Positions 54,812 to 61,796 of a DNA stretch of 64,000 bases are shown here, piece by piece. The notes under the pieces are model-generated. The model did not search any database and was not told the origin of the DNA. It was given only the letters and a program-made list of their open reading frames with translations. The DNA is from Stutzerimonas sp. S1. Its GTDB lineage: Bacteria; Pseudomonadota; Gammaproteobacteria; Pseudomonadales; Pseudomonadaceae. The first letter of the stretch is position 1. Every line of letters begins with the position of its first letter. The position numbers and the translations under genes were made by a program. Location: positions 143,254 through 207,253 of the forward strand of contig NZ_JAOEIY010000008.1 of NCBI RefSeq assembly GCF_025966695.1. The letters run 5' to 3'.

Positions 54812-55272
54812 GACTGCATGGTTTGGACTTCCCCGATGCATTGCTCTACGCGCCCGAGCACAGCCTGTGGCTGCGCGAGGAGGATGACGGCAGCGTGACG
54901 CTCGGGCTGACCGCCTACGGCTGCGCCCTCTATGGGCAGATTTTCGCCTTTACCCCCAAGCGCGTCGGCGCGCGCATCGAGCGTGAACGCAGCTTCGGTG
55001 TGGTGGAATTCGCCAAGGCCGCTTCCTCGGCGCGCAGCCCGCTGGCAGGCGAGCTGAGCGCAGTGAACGAAGCGCTGTTGCAGCGTCCAGCCCTGATCAA
55101 TCAGGACTGCTACGGCGAAGGCTGGATGGTGCGCATACAGCCGTCGGACTGGTCCGCGGTGCGCGGCGAATTCCTCCGCGGCGAGGCTGCGCTGGAGGCC
55201 ATCGAAGAGCGCATGCGGCTGGACAATTTCGACCCGACCAATGCCCACGTCCAGGCACTGCAATGGAAGTGA
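54808..55272 (+). CDS. GcvH-like lipoyl-carrier protein
   Basis: 154 residues. The H-protein fold is visible: YAPEHSLWLREEDDGSVTLGLTAYGCALYGQI, then FGVVEFAKAASSARSPLAGELSAVN, where Lys70 occupies the lipoylation site (ESVKAASDVYSPVSGEV in GcvH), and YGEGWMVRIQPSDW. It is longer than GcvH at the C-terminus and is not near glycine-cleavage genes. The overlap with a DsrE-like gene recalls the lipoate-binding proteins (LbpA) of sulfur metabolism. That link is a hypothesis. Confidence 0.8.
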   Translation: MRLHGLDFPDALLYAPEHSLWLREEDDGSVTLGLTAYGCALYGQIFAFTPKRVGARIERERSFGVVEFAKAASSARSPLAGELSAVNEALLQRPALINQDCYGEGWMVRIQPSDWSAVRGEFLRGEAALEAIEERMRLDNFDPTNAHVQALQWK

Positions 55273-55316
55273 ACCGCTAGCGAAGGGCGGCCGGGCAAGT
55301 CCTGCGAGTGCAGCTG

Positions 55317-55634
55317 TCAGCATTGTTTCGGTGGCGGGTCGTCAAGGCAGCTCAGGCAGGCCTGGTCGATCGCTCGATCCACTTGCTGGATGCAGAGGTC
55401 GATTGCCACGTTGCGCGTGCGCTTGTCCGACCATTGGTAATCGGCCAGCGTTTCGATCAGATCTTGATAGCCATTTTCGTTGACCAGCATGCCTTGCTGT
55501 ACCGTCAAGGTGTGGCCCTTGAGGCTCAGTCGAACCGGATCTCGGCCGGTAATGGATGCACCGGCGGCGAGCAGGCAGTCGACATGGTCGCGCAGCGCAT
55601 GAAAGACGCGGCGCTCGTCGGGAGTGTTACTCAC
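55317..55634 (-). CDS. Hypothetical protein
   Basis: 105 residues from a GTG at 55634, supported by AGGAGAG six bases upstream; longer frames run into non-coding sequence. It has three C-terminal cysteines (CIQQVDRAIDQACLSC) and a helical N-terminus (DERRVFHALRDHVDCLLAAG). I do not recognise a family. It lies just outside the left end of the selC-integrated element and so belongs to the original chromosome. Confidence 0.65.
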   Translation of the reverse strand: MSNTPDERRVFHALRDHVDCLLAAGASITGRDPVRLSLKGHTLTVQQGMLVNENGYQDLIETLADYQWSDKRTRNVAIDLCIQQVDRAIDQACLSCLDDPPPKQC

Positions 55635-55825
55635 AAAGGGTCTCTCCTGTCCTTGGAAAGAAAACGCCGATTGTGATGTGCTTCTCATAAAAAATCGATA
55701 GCGCTTTGCCACTGACGGCGCGAGCTGCGATCAGGGGCGGCCGAGCGCTGGTCGTTGCCGGTGAGACCGCCGACTCGCAACCGGCCACTCATGACACGTC
55801 CGCCAGAGGGTTTGGCATGCGAGAC

Positions 55826-55855
55826 GGAATTGGCGGAAGGCAGTGGGAGTCGAAC
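55826..55855. other. Attachment site attL (selC 3' fragment)
   Basis: A 30-base exact copy of 61688-61717: five bases beyond the CCA end plus the last 25 bases of selC (acceptor arm and most of the T arm). Sequence diverges directly after it into a T-run. It is a duplicated target site and not a tRNA gene. The 485-base gap 55635-56119 holds this site and otherwise nothing that I can name. Confidence 0.9.
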
Positions 55856-56119
55856 TCGTTTTTTTTGCTTGCAGTAACCCGCTGTCTTCGGCTTTTCTAG
55901 GCTTGCCGGCCTAGCTCGATTGCATTGTTCCGCTGTGACTGGCAGTGATTTCGACACTTTTTCGACATCGGTACGCTGTCGCTGTTGCACGCTGTATCGA
56001 AGAGGTTGGCTACAGTATTATTGATGACTTAAAAGAAGCTGGGTTTCCGTGTAATTTGCTATTCGGTATAGTTGACTAAAATTAAGTGCCGATTTTTTGT
56101 TGTTTGCGGAAATAATAAT

Positions 56120-56755
56120 ATGCCTGATCCTGAAATTAAGGAGTGGATTTCTTTAATAAAAGATTCCCTCTTGGCGCTCGCTGCGCTGGTGACGATAGGC
56201 TTAGGGGTTCATGGGGTCCGGGTATGGAAGCGAGATTTGGTTGGAAAGGAGGTGTATTCTGCTGCTCGAGAGCTAGTTAAGCAAAGTCATGTTATGTCTA
56301 GTGCCGTAATTAAACTTCGCATGCCAATTAGCTCGATAGAAGAAAAGGTGTTCACTCCGGAGGAAATTGGGGGGATGACTGAAAATGAGCGTTGGCGAAT
56401 TTCAGAGCTTGAAGCCTATCAGAAGAGAATTGAGGAATATGTTCTGAAGTTGGAGGAATTTCAATCCGCTAGGCTTGATCTAAGAGTACTGATTGGCTCG
56501 AAAGCGCACGATATTTACCTGCCGTTTAGCAGGCACCTTACAGATATCATTCATTTGGTTAATGATTATCTGGAAATAATACGAGATTTTTCAACGCCAG
56601 CGAGCCCTGATACACCGAATGTTATCGAAGCGAGACAGGCGCTTTATTTAGCTGAGTATCTAGATGACGATTATTCGCAAGCATTAGATATGGCGCGTGA
56701 AAATGGTGAGCGGTGCCTTCTTTCTTATCTTCATCGAAAAGGAATATATAATTAG
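56120..56755 (+). CDS. Membrane-anchored protein of unknown function (element cargo 1)
   Basis: 211 residues from ATG 56120; an earlier TTG in frame (56072) lacks a ribosome site. One N-terminal membrane segment (SLLALAALVTIGLGVHGVRVW, about residues 12-33) is followed by a helical cytoplasmic-type domain rich in Glu, Ile and Leu (ENERWRISELEAYQKRIEEYVLKLEEF). Codon use is AT-rich, unlike the chromosome, so it was acquired. No family recognised. It sits beside attL, the usual slot for passenger genes. Confidence 0.75.
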   Translation: MPDPEIKEWISLIKDSLLALAALVTIGLGVHGVRVWKRDLVGKEVYSAARELVKQSHVMSSAVIKLRMPISSIEEKVFTPEEIGGMTENERWRISELEAYQKRIEEYVLKLEEFQSARLDLRVLIGSKAHDIYLPFSRHLTDIIHLVNDYLEIIRDFSTPASPDTPNVIEARQALYLAEYLDDDYSQALDMARENGERCLLSYLHRKGIYN

Positions 56756-56837
56756 GGTTCTCGCCGTTAGAACGTCTGATCGCATCTCTAATGCTGTAAA
56801 ATAAAAATAGTGCAGATTGATAAATATGGATTCTTAA

Positions 56838-57266
56838 ATGAAATGGATGGCAGAACACTTTCTATCGCCTTTGCTGGCTGCGGTAGTTGCGTTGGTGGGG
56901 AACTATTATTTGTTTCATAAGCCTGTGCTTAGCAAGGATTACACTCAAATTGGTGTCCAGATAGTTATGGAAAAAGATAGTCCAACGTATATGAGGAAAT
57001 TTGGCTATCAGTTAATCCAGGAGAACTCGCCTATAAAAATTCCTGATGCAGAAAAGGAGGAAATGCTCGATAAGTTGCTGAGAAGCATTCCTGCAAATTT
57101 TGATTCTGCAGAAGGAATGACTTTTGGTGAATCCTTTGCGAGGCTTATCGTATACACAAGATGGGCTGCAGAAGTCAGAAGTCTATGTGAAGCATGCATT
57201 AGCAAAGAGCGCTTCGAAAACGACTATACAGATACTCTCTTGGAGATCAGAAAAGTTAGCGACTAA
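56838..57266 (+). CDS. Membrane-anchored protein of unknown function (element cargo 2)
   Basis: 142 residues: one N-terminal membrane segment (FLSPLLAAVVALVGNYYLF, about residues 8-26), then a helical soluble part (YMRKFGYQLIQENSPIKI, DKLLRSIPANFDSAEGM) and a Cys pair in SLCEACISKERF. It follows cargo 1 by 82 bases in the same direction and has the same AT-rich codon use. No family recognised; it might work with cargo 1. Confidence 0.7.
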   Translation: MKWMAEHFLSPLLAAVVALVGNYYLFHKPVLSKDYTQIGVQIVMEKDSPTYMRKFGYQLIQENSPIKIPDAEKEEMLDKLLRSIPANFDSAEGMTFGESFARLIVYTRWAAEVRSLCEACISKERFENDYTDTLLEIRKVSD

Positions 57267-57330
57267 TCTAGCTAGCCAGTTGATGCTATCGCATTAATCG
57301 GCACCCCGCTTCCAGTGCAGGAGATTTAAA

Positions 57331-57516
57331 ATGGAAAGTGTAGAGAGCAAACTAGGCTATTATCCCAAGTGTCCGTACTGTGAAAAGGATGATGGCTTTG
57401 ACGTTACAATGTGTCCGCATACAGTTGGGGCGGGAGGGGTATGCGAGTTGGTTAGCTGCAAAAGTTGTCATAAGTTAATTAATGTTTCCTGCCCTCCTGT
57501 CGACCTGAATAGTTAG
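57331..57516 (+). CDS. Small zinc-ribbon-like protein (element cargo 3)
   Basis: 61 residues with CPYC, C at the TMCPH site, C in GGVCEL, CKSC and a final C in VSCPP: eight cysteines in CxxC-type spacing, suggesting a zinc-binding fold. GGAG lies about nine bases before the ATG. AT-rich codons as in cargo 1 and 2. Function unknown. Confidence 0.7.
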   Translation: MESVESKLGYYPKCPYCEKDDGFDVTMCPHTVGAGGVCELVSCKSCHKLINVSCPPVDLNS

Positions 57517-57563
57517 GTGGAATAACAAGGCAGCATAACAAGTAGCTTATTTTCGCTCGCTGT

Positions 57564-57583
57564 GGGGCGGTCTAAACCGCCCC
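57564..57583. terminator. Hairpin after the cargo genes
   Basis: GGGGCGGT and ACCGCCCC form a perfect 8-bp stem with loop CTAA, 48 bases after the last cargo gene. It lacks a long T-run on the plus strand (TTGGCTT). It probably stops transcription from both the cargo operon and the convergent repressor gene. Confidence 0.65.
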
Positions 57584-57672
57584 TTGGCTTGCCGTTACCC
57601 CTGAATTGCTTTAGTCATACTTGGCTCCCTGCGCTCGGGCATACCATCGCCTAGTTACTGTCCGTGTGATTG

Positions 57673-57942
57673 CTATCCCGCGCTGGGTTGGCTCAAGTTT
57701 CGGTTGGCTTCGTCGTAGTCGGGGCTGGTCTGGCCGATCTCCGGGGCAATCTGCCCGCTTGCAATCCAAAACGCATATTGAGGGAACATCTTTACGATGG
57801 CCTCTATGTCTTCTTCGTTTGCACGTCTCTTGCCGTTTCGCAGGTGATACCAGCTGCTTCGGTCGATACCCGTCAGCTTTTCGAGCTTAGGCGCCGAGAG
57901 CCCTTGGCTGTCCCAAACGGATATCAATCTCTCTCTTATCAT
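57673..57942 (-). CDS. Phage-type HTH repressor
   Basis: 89 residues with a helix-turn-helix of the XRE type (SAPKLEKLTGIDRSSWYHLRNGKRRANEEDIEAIVKMFPQYAFWI). It is transcribed away from the replication genes, as the lysogeny repressors of filamentous phages and of RS1 (RstR) are. It should bind the inverted repeat in the divergent region just upstream. Confidence 0.85.
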   Translation of the reverse strand: MIRERLISVWDSQGLSAPKLEKLTGIDRSSWYHLRNGKRRANEEDIEAIVKMFPQYAFWIASGQIAPEIGQTSPDYDEANRNLSQPSAG

Positions 57943-57965
57943 TCCGAAAACGTCTAAAAAGCTTG

Positions 57966-57988
57966 CACATAGTGGTGGTTTCTATGTG
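57966..57988. promoter_or_regulatory. Candidate operator of the element repressor
   Basis: CACATAG and CTATGTG form a perfect 7-bp inverted repeat with nine bases between, lying 24 bases upstream of the repressor start and about 90 bases before the first rightward gene. A TATATT follows at about 57998-58003 and could be the -10 of the rightward promoter, which would place the repeat over its -35. Confidence 0.55.
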
Positions 57989-58076
57989 AAGGCTAGCCTA
58001 TATTCTTGTCCGTGCCTTGCACTATTTGTAATGCATCTAATGCTGGATATAGCAGAACAAAGCGGAGATCACGGGA

Positions 58077-58298
58077 ATGCTACCACCAGAAGGGATCGAC
58101 TCCCAGAAGCTGCACGGCGCCCCGCCCCTGATGCCGTGGCCGAAGTTCGCCGAGTGGATCGGCATGGGCGACGAACCCATCGTGGTACGCACCTGGCTGG
58201 AGCGTGGCTACCTGCCTTCGCAGAAGGTCGGCAAGCGCACGATGGTCAACGTGGCCCTGCTGCATCAGCAGCTTCTCGAACAGGAGTGGACGCTATGA
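58077..58298 (+). CDS. Small DNA-binding-type protein (AlpA/excisionase-like), first
   Basis: 73 residues. The pattern PLMPWPKFAEWIGMGDEPIVVRTWLERGYLPSQKVGKRTMVNV resembles a winged-helix excisionase (recognition helix, then K(V)GKRxMVNxxLL). It is the first rightward gene after the operator and overlaps the next gene (ATGA). Such proteins act in excision or as transcription activators. Assignment is by pattern only. Confidence 0.65.
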   Translation: MLPPEGIDSQKLHGAPPLMPWPKFAEWIGMGDEPIVVRTWLERGYLPSQKVGKRTMVNVALLHQQLLEQEWTL

Positions 58299-58510
58299 GC
58301 AAGGCAGACGACAGCCTCGACCTGTGCAGCCTCAAAACCTTCGCCGAAATGAGCGGCGTATCCGTCGAAGAGGTTGCCGACTGGGCCGCCACCGGCACCA
58401 TCCCGACCATGCGCCTCGCGGACTTCCGCATGGTCAACCTCGCGCGCCTGCGGGCCGACCTGAAGAAAGGCAAAAAGGAATTCAAGGAAGGGGACTACAG
58501 CCATGCATAA
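58295..58510 (+). CDS. Small DNA-binding-type protein, second
   Basis: 71 residues from ATG 58295, overlapping the stop of the preceding gene. LKTFAEMSGVSVEEVADWAATGTIPTMRLADFRMVNLARLRADL has the same helix-turn-helix/wing layout as the preceding protein (FAxxxGV, xxGxxPxxx, xxRMVNxxxL), so the pair may be an old duplication. Lys-rich C-terminus. Confidence 0.65.
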   Translation: MSKADDSLDLCSLKTFAEMSGVSVEEVADWAATGTIPTMRLADFRMVNLARLRADLKKGKKEFKEGDYSHA

Positions 58511-58889
58511 GCCCGTCACCCTGGATGCTGAAGCTGCCAAGGCTTACATCGGCCAGTCCGTGCTGCTGGAGCTGTACATGGACGAAGGTGAGCCGCCTTA
58601 CTGGTGTTGCGTGCACATCGTCGGCGTCGTGCTGGCGAAGGAAGGCGTCTGGGATTACCCATATTTCATGGCGGTGAGCTTCGTCGACGACGGGCGCACG
58701 CCAAGCGAAATCCCCTTCGTGGACATTCTTACCATCAGGGCGATGCGGTACCGCGACCGGCACGGTTCCGGCAACGTACTGGGCCGCGTCGCCCTCCCTA
58801 ACGCTGAAAGGTCAGGGGCCGCGCTCCCGGCTCGTCGGGACAGCTTCACCGTCCCGTCGAACGGAAGCACGGGCGCAGCGCACCCTTGA
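58503..58889 (+). CDS. Unknown element protein
   Basis: 128 residues overlapping the previous gene by eight bases. A probable small beta-domain ([47 protein letters not shown]) with two adjacent cysteines is followed by a Ser/Pro/Gly-rich tail. I do not recognise it. By position it could be a single-stranded-DNA-binding or replication accessory protein, as filamentous phages carry one here, but no motif proves that. Confidence 0.6.
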   Translation: MHKPVTLDAEAAKAYIGQSVLLELYMDEGEPPYWCCVHIVGVVLAKEGVWDYPYFMAVSFVDDGRTPSEIPFVDILTIRAMRYRDRHGSGNVLGRVALPNAERSGAALPARRDSFTVPSNGSTGAAHP

Positions 58890-58901
58890 CCCTGCACGAC
58901 C

Positions 58902-59288
58902 ATGACCAGCCTATCGCGAGGAGTGTGGGGTAGCTTTTCCACCCCACGCTCCCGAGCCCTCGGCGGCAAGAGCGGGATGACAAGGGCGGCGCCCTTGGTG
59001 TTCTTCGCTCTGTCGCGCCGCGCCTATCTCTGCCTGCCGCACCTGCTTCTCGGGCTGGCCTGCCTCGCGCTCTGCATCGCCCTGGACGGCACGCCGCCGC
59101 CCGACCATCCCTACCTGCCGACCTTCATCCAGGAACAACCCTGCCCGGACGATCCGACCGAAGCGTTTTCCGACGCGGTTACCGCATGGCCAGCCAAAAG
59201 CGCGCGCACGCCTGCACAGCTCTACGCGGAGCGTAGCGGGCGCGTGGCCTGTGCCGGCGTGCGCGCGCCCCCGCTGACGTCCCTGTAA
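58902..59288 (+). CDS. Unknown protein with one membrane segment
   Basis: 128 residues if the first ATG is used; an ATG at codon 26 (58977) is an alternative, and neither has a good ribosome site. A membrane segment ([20 protein letters not shown]) is followed by a Pro/Thr-rich soluble part. It could be the last trace of a virion protein or not be expressed. Low certainty. Confidence 0.4.
   Translation: MTSLSRGVWGSFSTPRSRALGGKSGMTRAAPLVFFALSRRAYLCLPHLLLGLACLALCIALDGTPPPDHPYLPTFIQEQPCPDDPTEAFSDAVTAWPAKSARTPAQLYAERSGRVACAGVRAPPLTSL
58925..58947. repeat. Stable hairpin within element A
   Basis: GTGGGGT and ACCCCAC form a perfect 7-bp stem with a nine-base T-rich loop (AGCTTTTCC). Filamentous elements use such hairpins as replication origins or packaging signals. 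It lies about 400 bases before the Rep gene. Which role it has cannot be read from the sequence. Confidence 0.45.
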
Positions 59289-59345
59289 CACGTCAGATAA
59301 ACGAAGGTTGAGAACCGCATTAATCAGCATTAGGAAGTGAACGAA

Positions 59346-60626
59346 ATGGCTAAACCAAAAGATTTTCTCCGTCTGGACATGCTCGCCCGTGAAGATCGCA
59401 ACGGACGTCTGTTCGTCGATCCGGGCACGGCGGCAATCGTCGATCTGTCCAAGGTCCGTTTGCTGCGCTGCGGCGTCGATACGGTCCGCCAGCTGTATCG
59501 CGGGCTGATCCGCCCCGAGATCATGGCGCTGTTCGAGAAGCCGGGCGCAATGGTCGAGTTTGCCGGGGAGATCTGGCACGCCGGACGAGTGGGCCGGGAC
59601 TCGGGCTACCAGTACAAGCTACAGAACGCCGACCTCGGGTTCGTGCTGCTGATCAAGAACTTCAACGCCAAGCTGGAGCAGATCGGCCCGCACCTGAAAA
59701 TCGAAGTGTCTCCGCACGCCATCGATGCGCTGTCGCCGGAACGGCTCCAGGAACGCATGGACTACTACGCTGCAGCCGTGATGACCCACCGCGAACGCAA
59801 CCAGTGTGCGGTCCATCTGGCGTTGGACCTCCAGGGCTGGAAACCTCCGGTGGATCTGGTGGCACGCCTGCACTGCCGGGCCAGAACGCACCGGGATATT
59901 TCGGGCATCAATCAGGTGGAGTGGGCGACGAAGTCCAGCGTCTACGGGCGTGGGGAAACGTCCATGTTCGGCTCTGCCGGTGGCGTCCAGCTGTGTATCT
60001 ACAACAAGACCGAGCAGGCCCGCGCAACGGACAAGCTCGACTACTGGGAAAGCGTCTGGCGTCGCCGGGATTCGTTCGATGCCAAGGACCCGGAGAACTA
60101 CAACCCGGCCCAGGACGTATGGCGCGTCGAGTTGCGTTATCACCATTCGATCATCCAGCAATTCGCCAGCGGCTCGACCGATGTTAAGACCGGCCAAGCC
60201 ATCGATACGGACTCCTTCGCCGCCTTCTCGGGCCATCTGGACGGCCTGTGGCGCTATGGCCTGAGCCAGTTCAAGTTGCTCGCCCGGCCCGGCTACTTCG
60301 ATCCGATCTGGACACTGATGCGCGACGATGCGCGGGTCGATCTGCCGGTCGATTCCTTGGTCGATGAAACCGAGTACAAGCGCTACTACAAGACGAGTCG
60401 GGGGTTCTCGGGGAAGAACGTGGAGCTGTTCCTGGGAAACTTCGTAAGCCTGCTGGCACGGGAGCGAGTGGGCGCTAAGAAAGCATTCGAGACCCTGAAG
60501 CAATGGGATTGCTGGCCGGTCATCCGTGATCACTATGCCGCCAAGGATATGAGCGAGCGCGACCTGTACAAGCACATTAAAGACCTGCTGCAGGAACGCC
60601 ATGTGAGGTGGGGGCGCGCTATCTGA
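59346..60626 (+). CDS. Filamentous-phage-type replication initiation protein (element A)
   Basis: 426 residues from ATG 59346 (AGGAAG seven bases upstream). It resembles the Rep_trans/RstA-type replication initiators: VHLALDLQGWKPPVDL, LCIYNKTEQARATDKLDYWESVW and VWRVELRYHHSIIQQFASGS carry the YNK and RxEL motifs. Such proteins nick one strand to start rolling-circle replication. The stop overlaps the integrase start (TGATG). A close homologue lies in element B at 62837. Confidence 0.85.
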   Translation: MAKPKDFLRLDMLAREDRNGRLFVDPGTAAIVDLSKVRLLRCGVDTVRQLYRGLIRPEIMALFEKPGAMVEFAGEIWHAGRVGRDSGYQYKLQNADLGFVLLIKNFNAKLEQIGPHLKIEVSPHAIDALSPERLQERMDYYAAAVMTHRERNQCAVHLALDLQGWKPPVDLVARLHCRARTHRDISGINQVEWATKSSVYGRGETSMFGSAGGVQLCIYNKTEQARATDKLDYWESVWRRRDSFDAKDPENYNPAQDVWRVELRYHHSIIQQFASGSTDVKTGQAIDTDSFAAFSGHLDGLWRYGLSQFKLLARPGYFDPIWTLMRDDARVDLPVDSLVDETEYKRYYKTSRGFSGKNVELFLGNFVSLLARERVGAKKAFETLKQWDCWPVIRDHYAAKDMSERDLYKHIKDLLQERHVRWGRAI

Positions 60627-61654
60627 TGGCGATCCAGCAAACCGACGATGGCCGCTGGAAAGTCGATGTAGAGCCGATCAAGGGCAAGCGCTTCCGCAAG
60701 ACGGTGAAGACGAAGGCCGAGGCGTTGCGATTCGAGGCGACCTGTCGTGCCAAGGTGATCGACAAGCCGGACTGGACGCCAAAGCCACGGGACCGACGCA
60801 GACTGCTGGAACTGATTGGACGCTGGCGGCTGCTGCACGGCCATGCGCTGAGCGACATTCACCGCACGGAGCTGGTACTGAACCGCATGGCCCGCGAAAT
60901 GGGCAATCCGGTAGCCAGCCAACTGACCGGCGCGACCTACACGGCCTACCGGGCGGCTCGTCTCGCCTCGGGCACAAGCGGCAAGACGGTGAACAACCAG
61001 CTCGGCTACCTGTGCTCGGTGTTCAACGTGCTCCGCCAGCTCGGCGAGATCGACTATGAAAATCCGTTGGCCTCGGTAAAGCCGCTCAAGCTCCAGGAAC
61101 GCGAACTGACGTACCTGAGCGACGCGCATATTGACCAGCTGTTTCGAGCGATCCAGGACCATTGCCGGACGCCGCATACCTATATGGTCGCGACGATCTG
61201 CCTTGCCACTGGCTGCCGCTGGGGAGAGGCGCAAGCGCTCCGACCGGAACGGGTGCGAGACGGACACGTGCTGTTCGTGAATACCAAGGGCAAGCGCCGA
61301 CGCTCCGTGCCGATCGATCAGGCATTGCATGACCGCATCCACCAGCACTTCCAGGAACACGGCCTGTTCACCAACTGCCGCGACAGTTTCGACTATGCCG
61401 TCAACATGTCAGGACTCAAGCTCCCGGCCGGACAGAAAAGCCACGTGCTGCGGCACACCTTCGCTTCGCATTTCATGATGAACGGCGGCAACATCCTCAC
61501 GCTGCAAAAGGTCCTGGGCCACGCCTCGCTGAACATGACGATGCGTTATGCGCACCTCGCGCCGGACTATCTTAAGGACGTGATTACGCTCGGCCCGATT
61601 CGGGGTTTTCGACACTTCTTCGACACCCAAGCCGAAGCCGCTCCGGTCGAGTAG
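60626..61654 (+). CDS. Tyrosine-recombinase integrase of element A
   Basis: 342 residues from ATG 60626, translationally coupled to rep. The N-terminal arm-binding domain (MAIQQTDDGRWKVDVEPIKGKRFRKT) and core-binding domain precede the catalytic domain with Arg198 (ATGCRWGEA), His273-Arg276 (SHVLRHTF), His299 (LGHAS) and the nucleophile Tyr308 (MRYAHL). All catalytic residues are present. It ends 33 bases from the attachment site at selC and should integrate and excise the element. Confidence 0.95.
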   Translation: MAIQQTDDGRWKVDVEPIKGKRFRKTVKTKAEALRFEATCRAKVIDKPDWTPKPRDRRRLLELIGRWRLLHGHALSDIHRTELVLNRMAREMGNPVASQLTGATYTAYRAARLASGTSGKTVNNQLGYLCSVFNVLRQLGEIDYENPLASVKPLKLQERELTYLSDAHIDQLFRAIQDHCRTPHTYMVATICLATGCRWGEAQALRPERVRDGHVLFVNTKGKRRRSVPIDQALHDRIHQHFQEHGLFTNCRDSFDYAVNMSGLKLPAGQKSHVLRHTFASHFMMNGGNILTLQKVLGHASLNMTMRYAHLAPDYLKDVITLGPIRGFRHFFDTQAEAAPVE

Positions 61655-61687
61655 CTGGAGGCCGCGTAGTTCGGGGCTTTCAGAGCG

Positions 61688-61717
61688 GGAATTGGCGGAA
61701 GGCAGTGGGAGTCGAAC
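61688..61717. other. Attachment site attR within the selC 3' end
   Basis: The 30 bases are identical to attL at 55826-55855. They comprise five bases 3' of the tRNA plus the CCA end, acceptor arm and part of the T arm of selC. Integration here leaves the tRNA gene intact. Confidence 0.9.
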
Positions 61718-61788
61718 CCACCCGGGAACGGCTGCCGCCCCCAACCGGGTTTGAAGCCCGGCCGCACCACCGGGTGCGATTGCCTTCC
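61693..61788 (-). tRNA. selC: Selenocysteine tRNA (UCA anticodon)
   Basis: 96 bases including encoded CCA. The 8-bp acceptor stem GGAAGGCA/TGCCTTCC is the long stem typical of tRNA-Sec. The anticodon stem CCGGG/CCCGG holds loop CTTCAAA with anticodon TCA. A long extra arm (GGGGGCGGCAGCCGTTCCC region) and the T arm GTGGG-TTCGACT-CCCAC follow. It reads UGA as selenocysteine with SelB. All parts pair, so it appears functional although hemmed in by mobile modules on both sides. Confidence 0.95.
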
Positions 61789-61796
61789 TTATTGAT

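Larger units (their letters stand above)
55826..61717 (+). mobile_element. Filamentous-phage-type satellite element integrated at selC (element A)
   Basis: Bounded by a 30-bp direct repeat (55826-55855 and 61688-61717) whose right copy is the 3' end of selC. Inside, from left: three AT-rich cargo genes, a repressor on the minus strand, an operator region, two small DNA-binding-like genes, two unknown genes, a RstA/gene-II-type Rep and a tyrosine integrase adjacent to selC. No genes for major coat, pIII adsorption or Zot/pI assembly are present, so the element cannot make virions alone. The logic resembles the RS1 satellite of CTX phage (repressor, replication and integration genes only). Confidence 0.85.

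Noticed and set aside
55826..55860. A second selenocysteine tRNA gene
   Set aside because: Only 25 bases of the 3' end of selC are present, followed by unrelated sequence; it is the duplicated attachment site.
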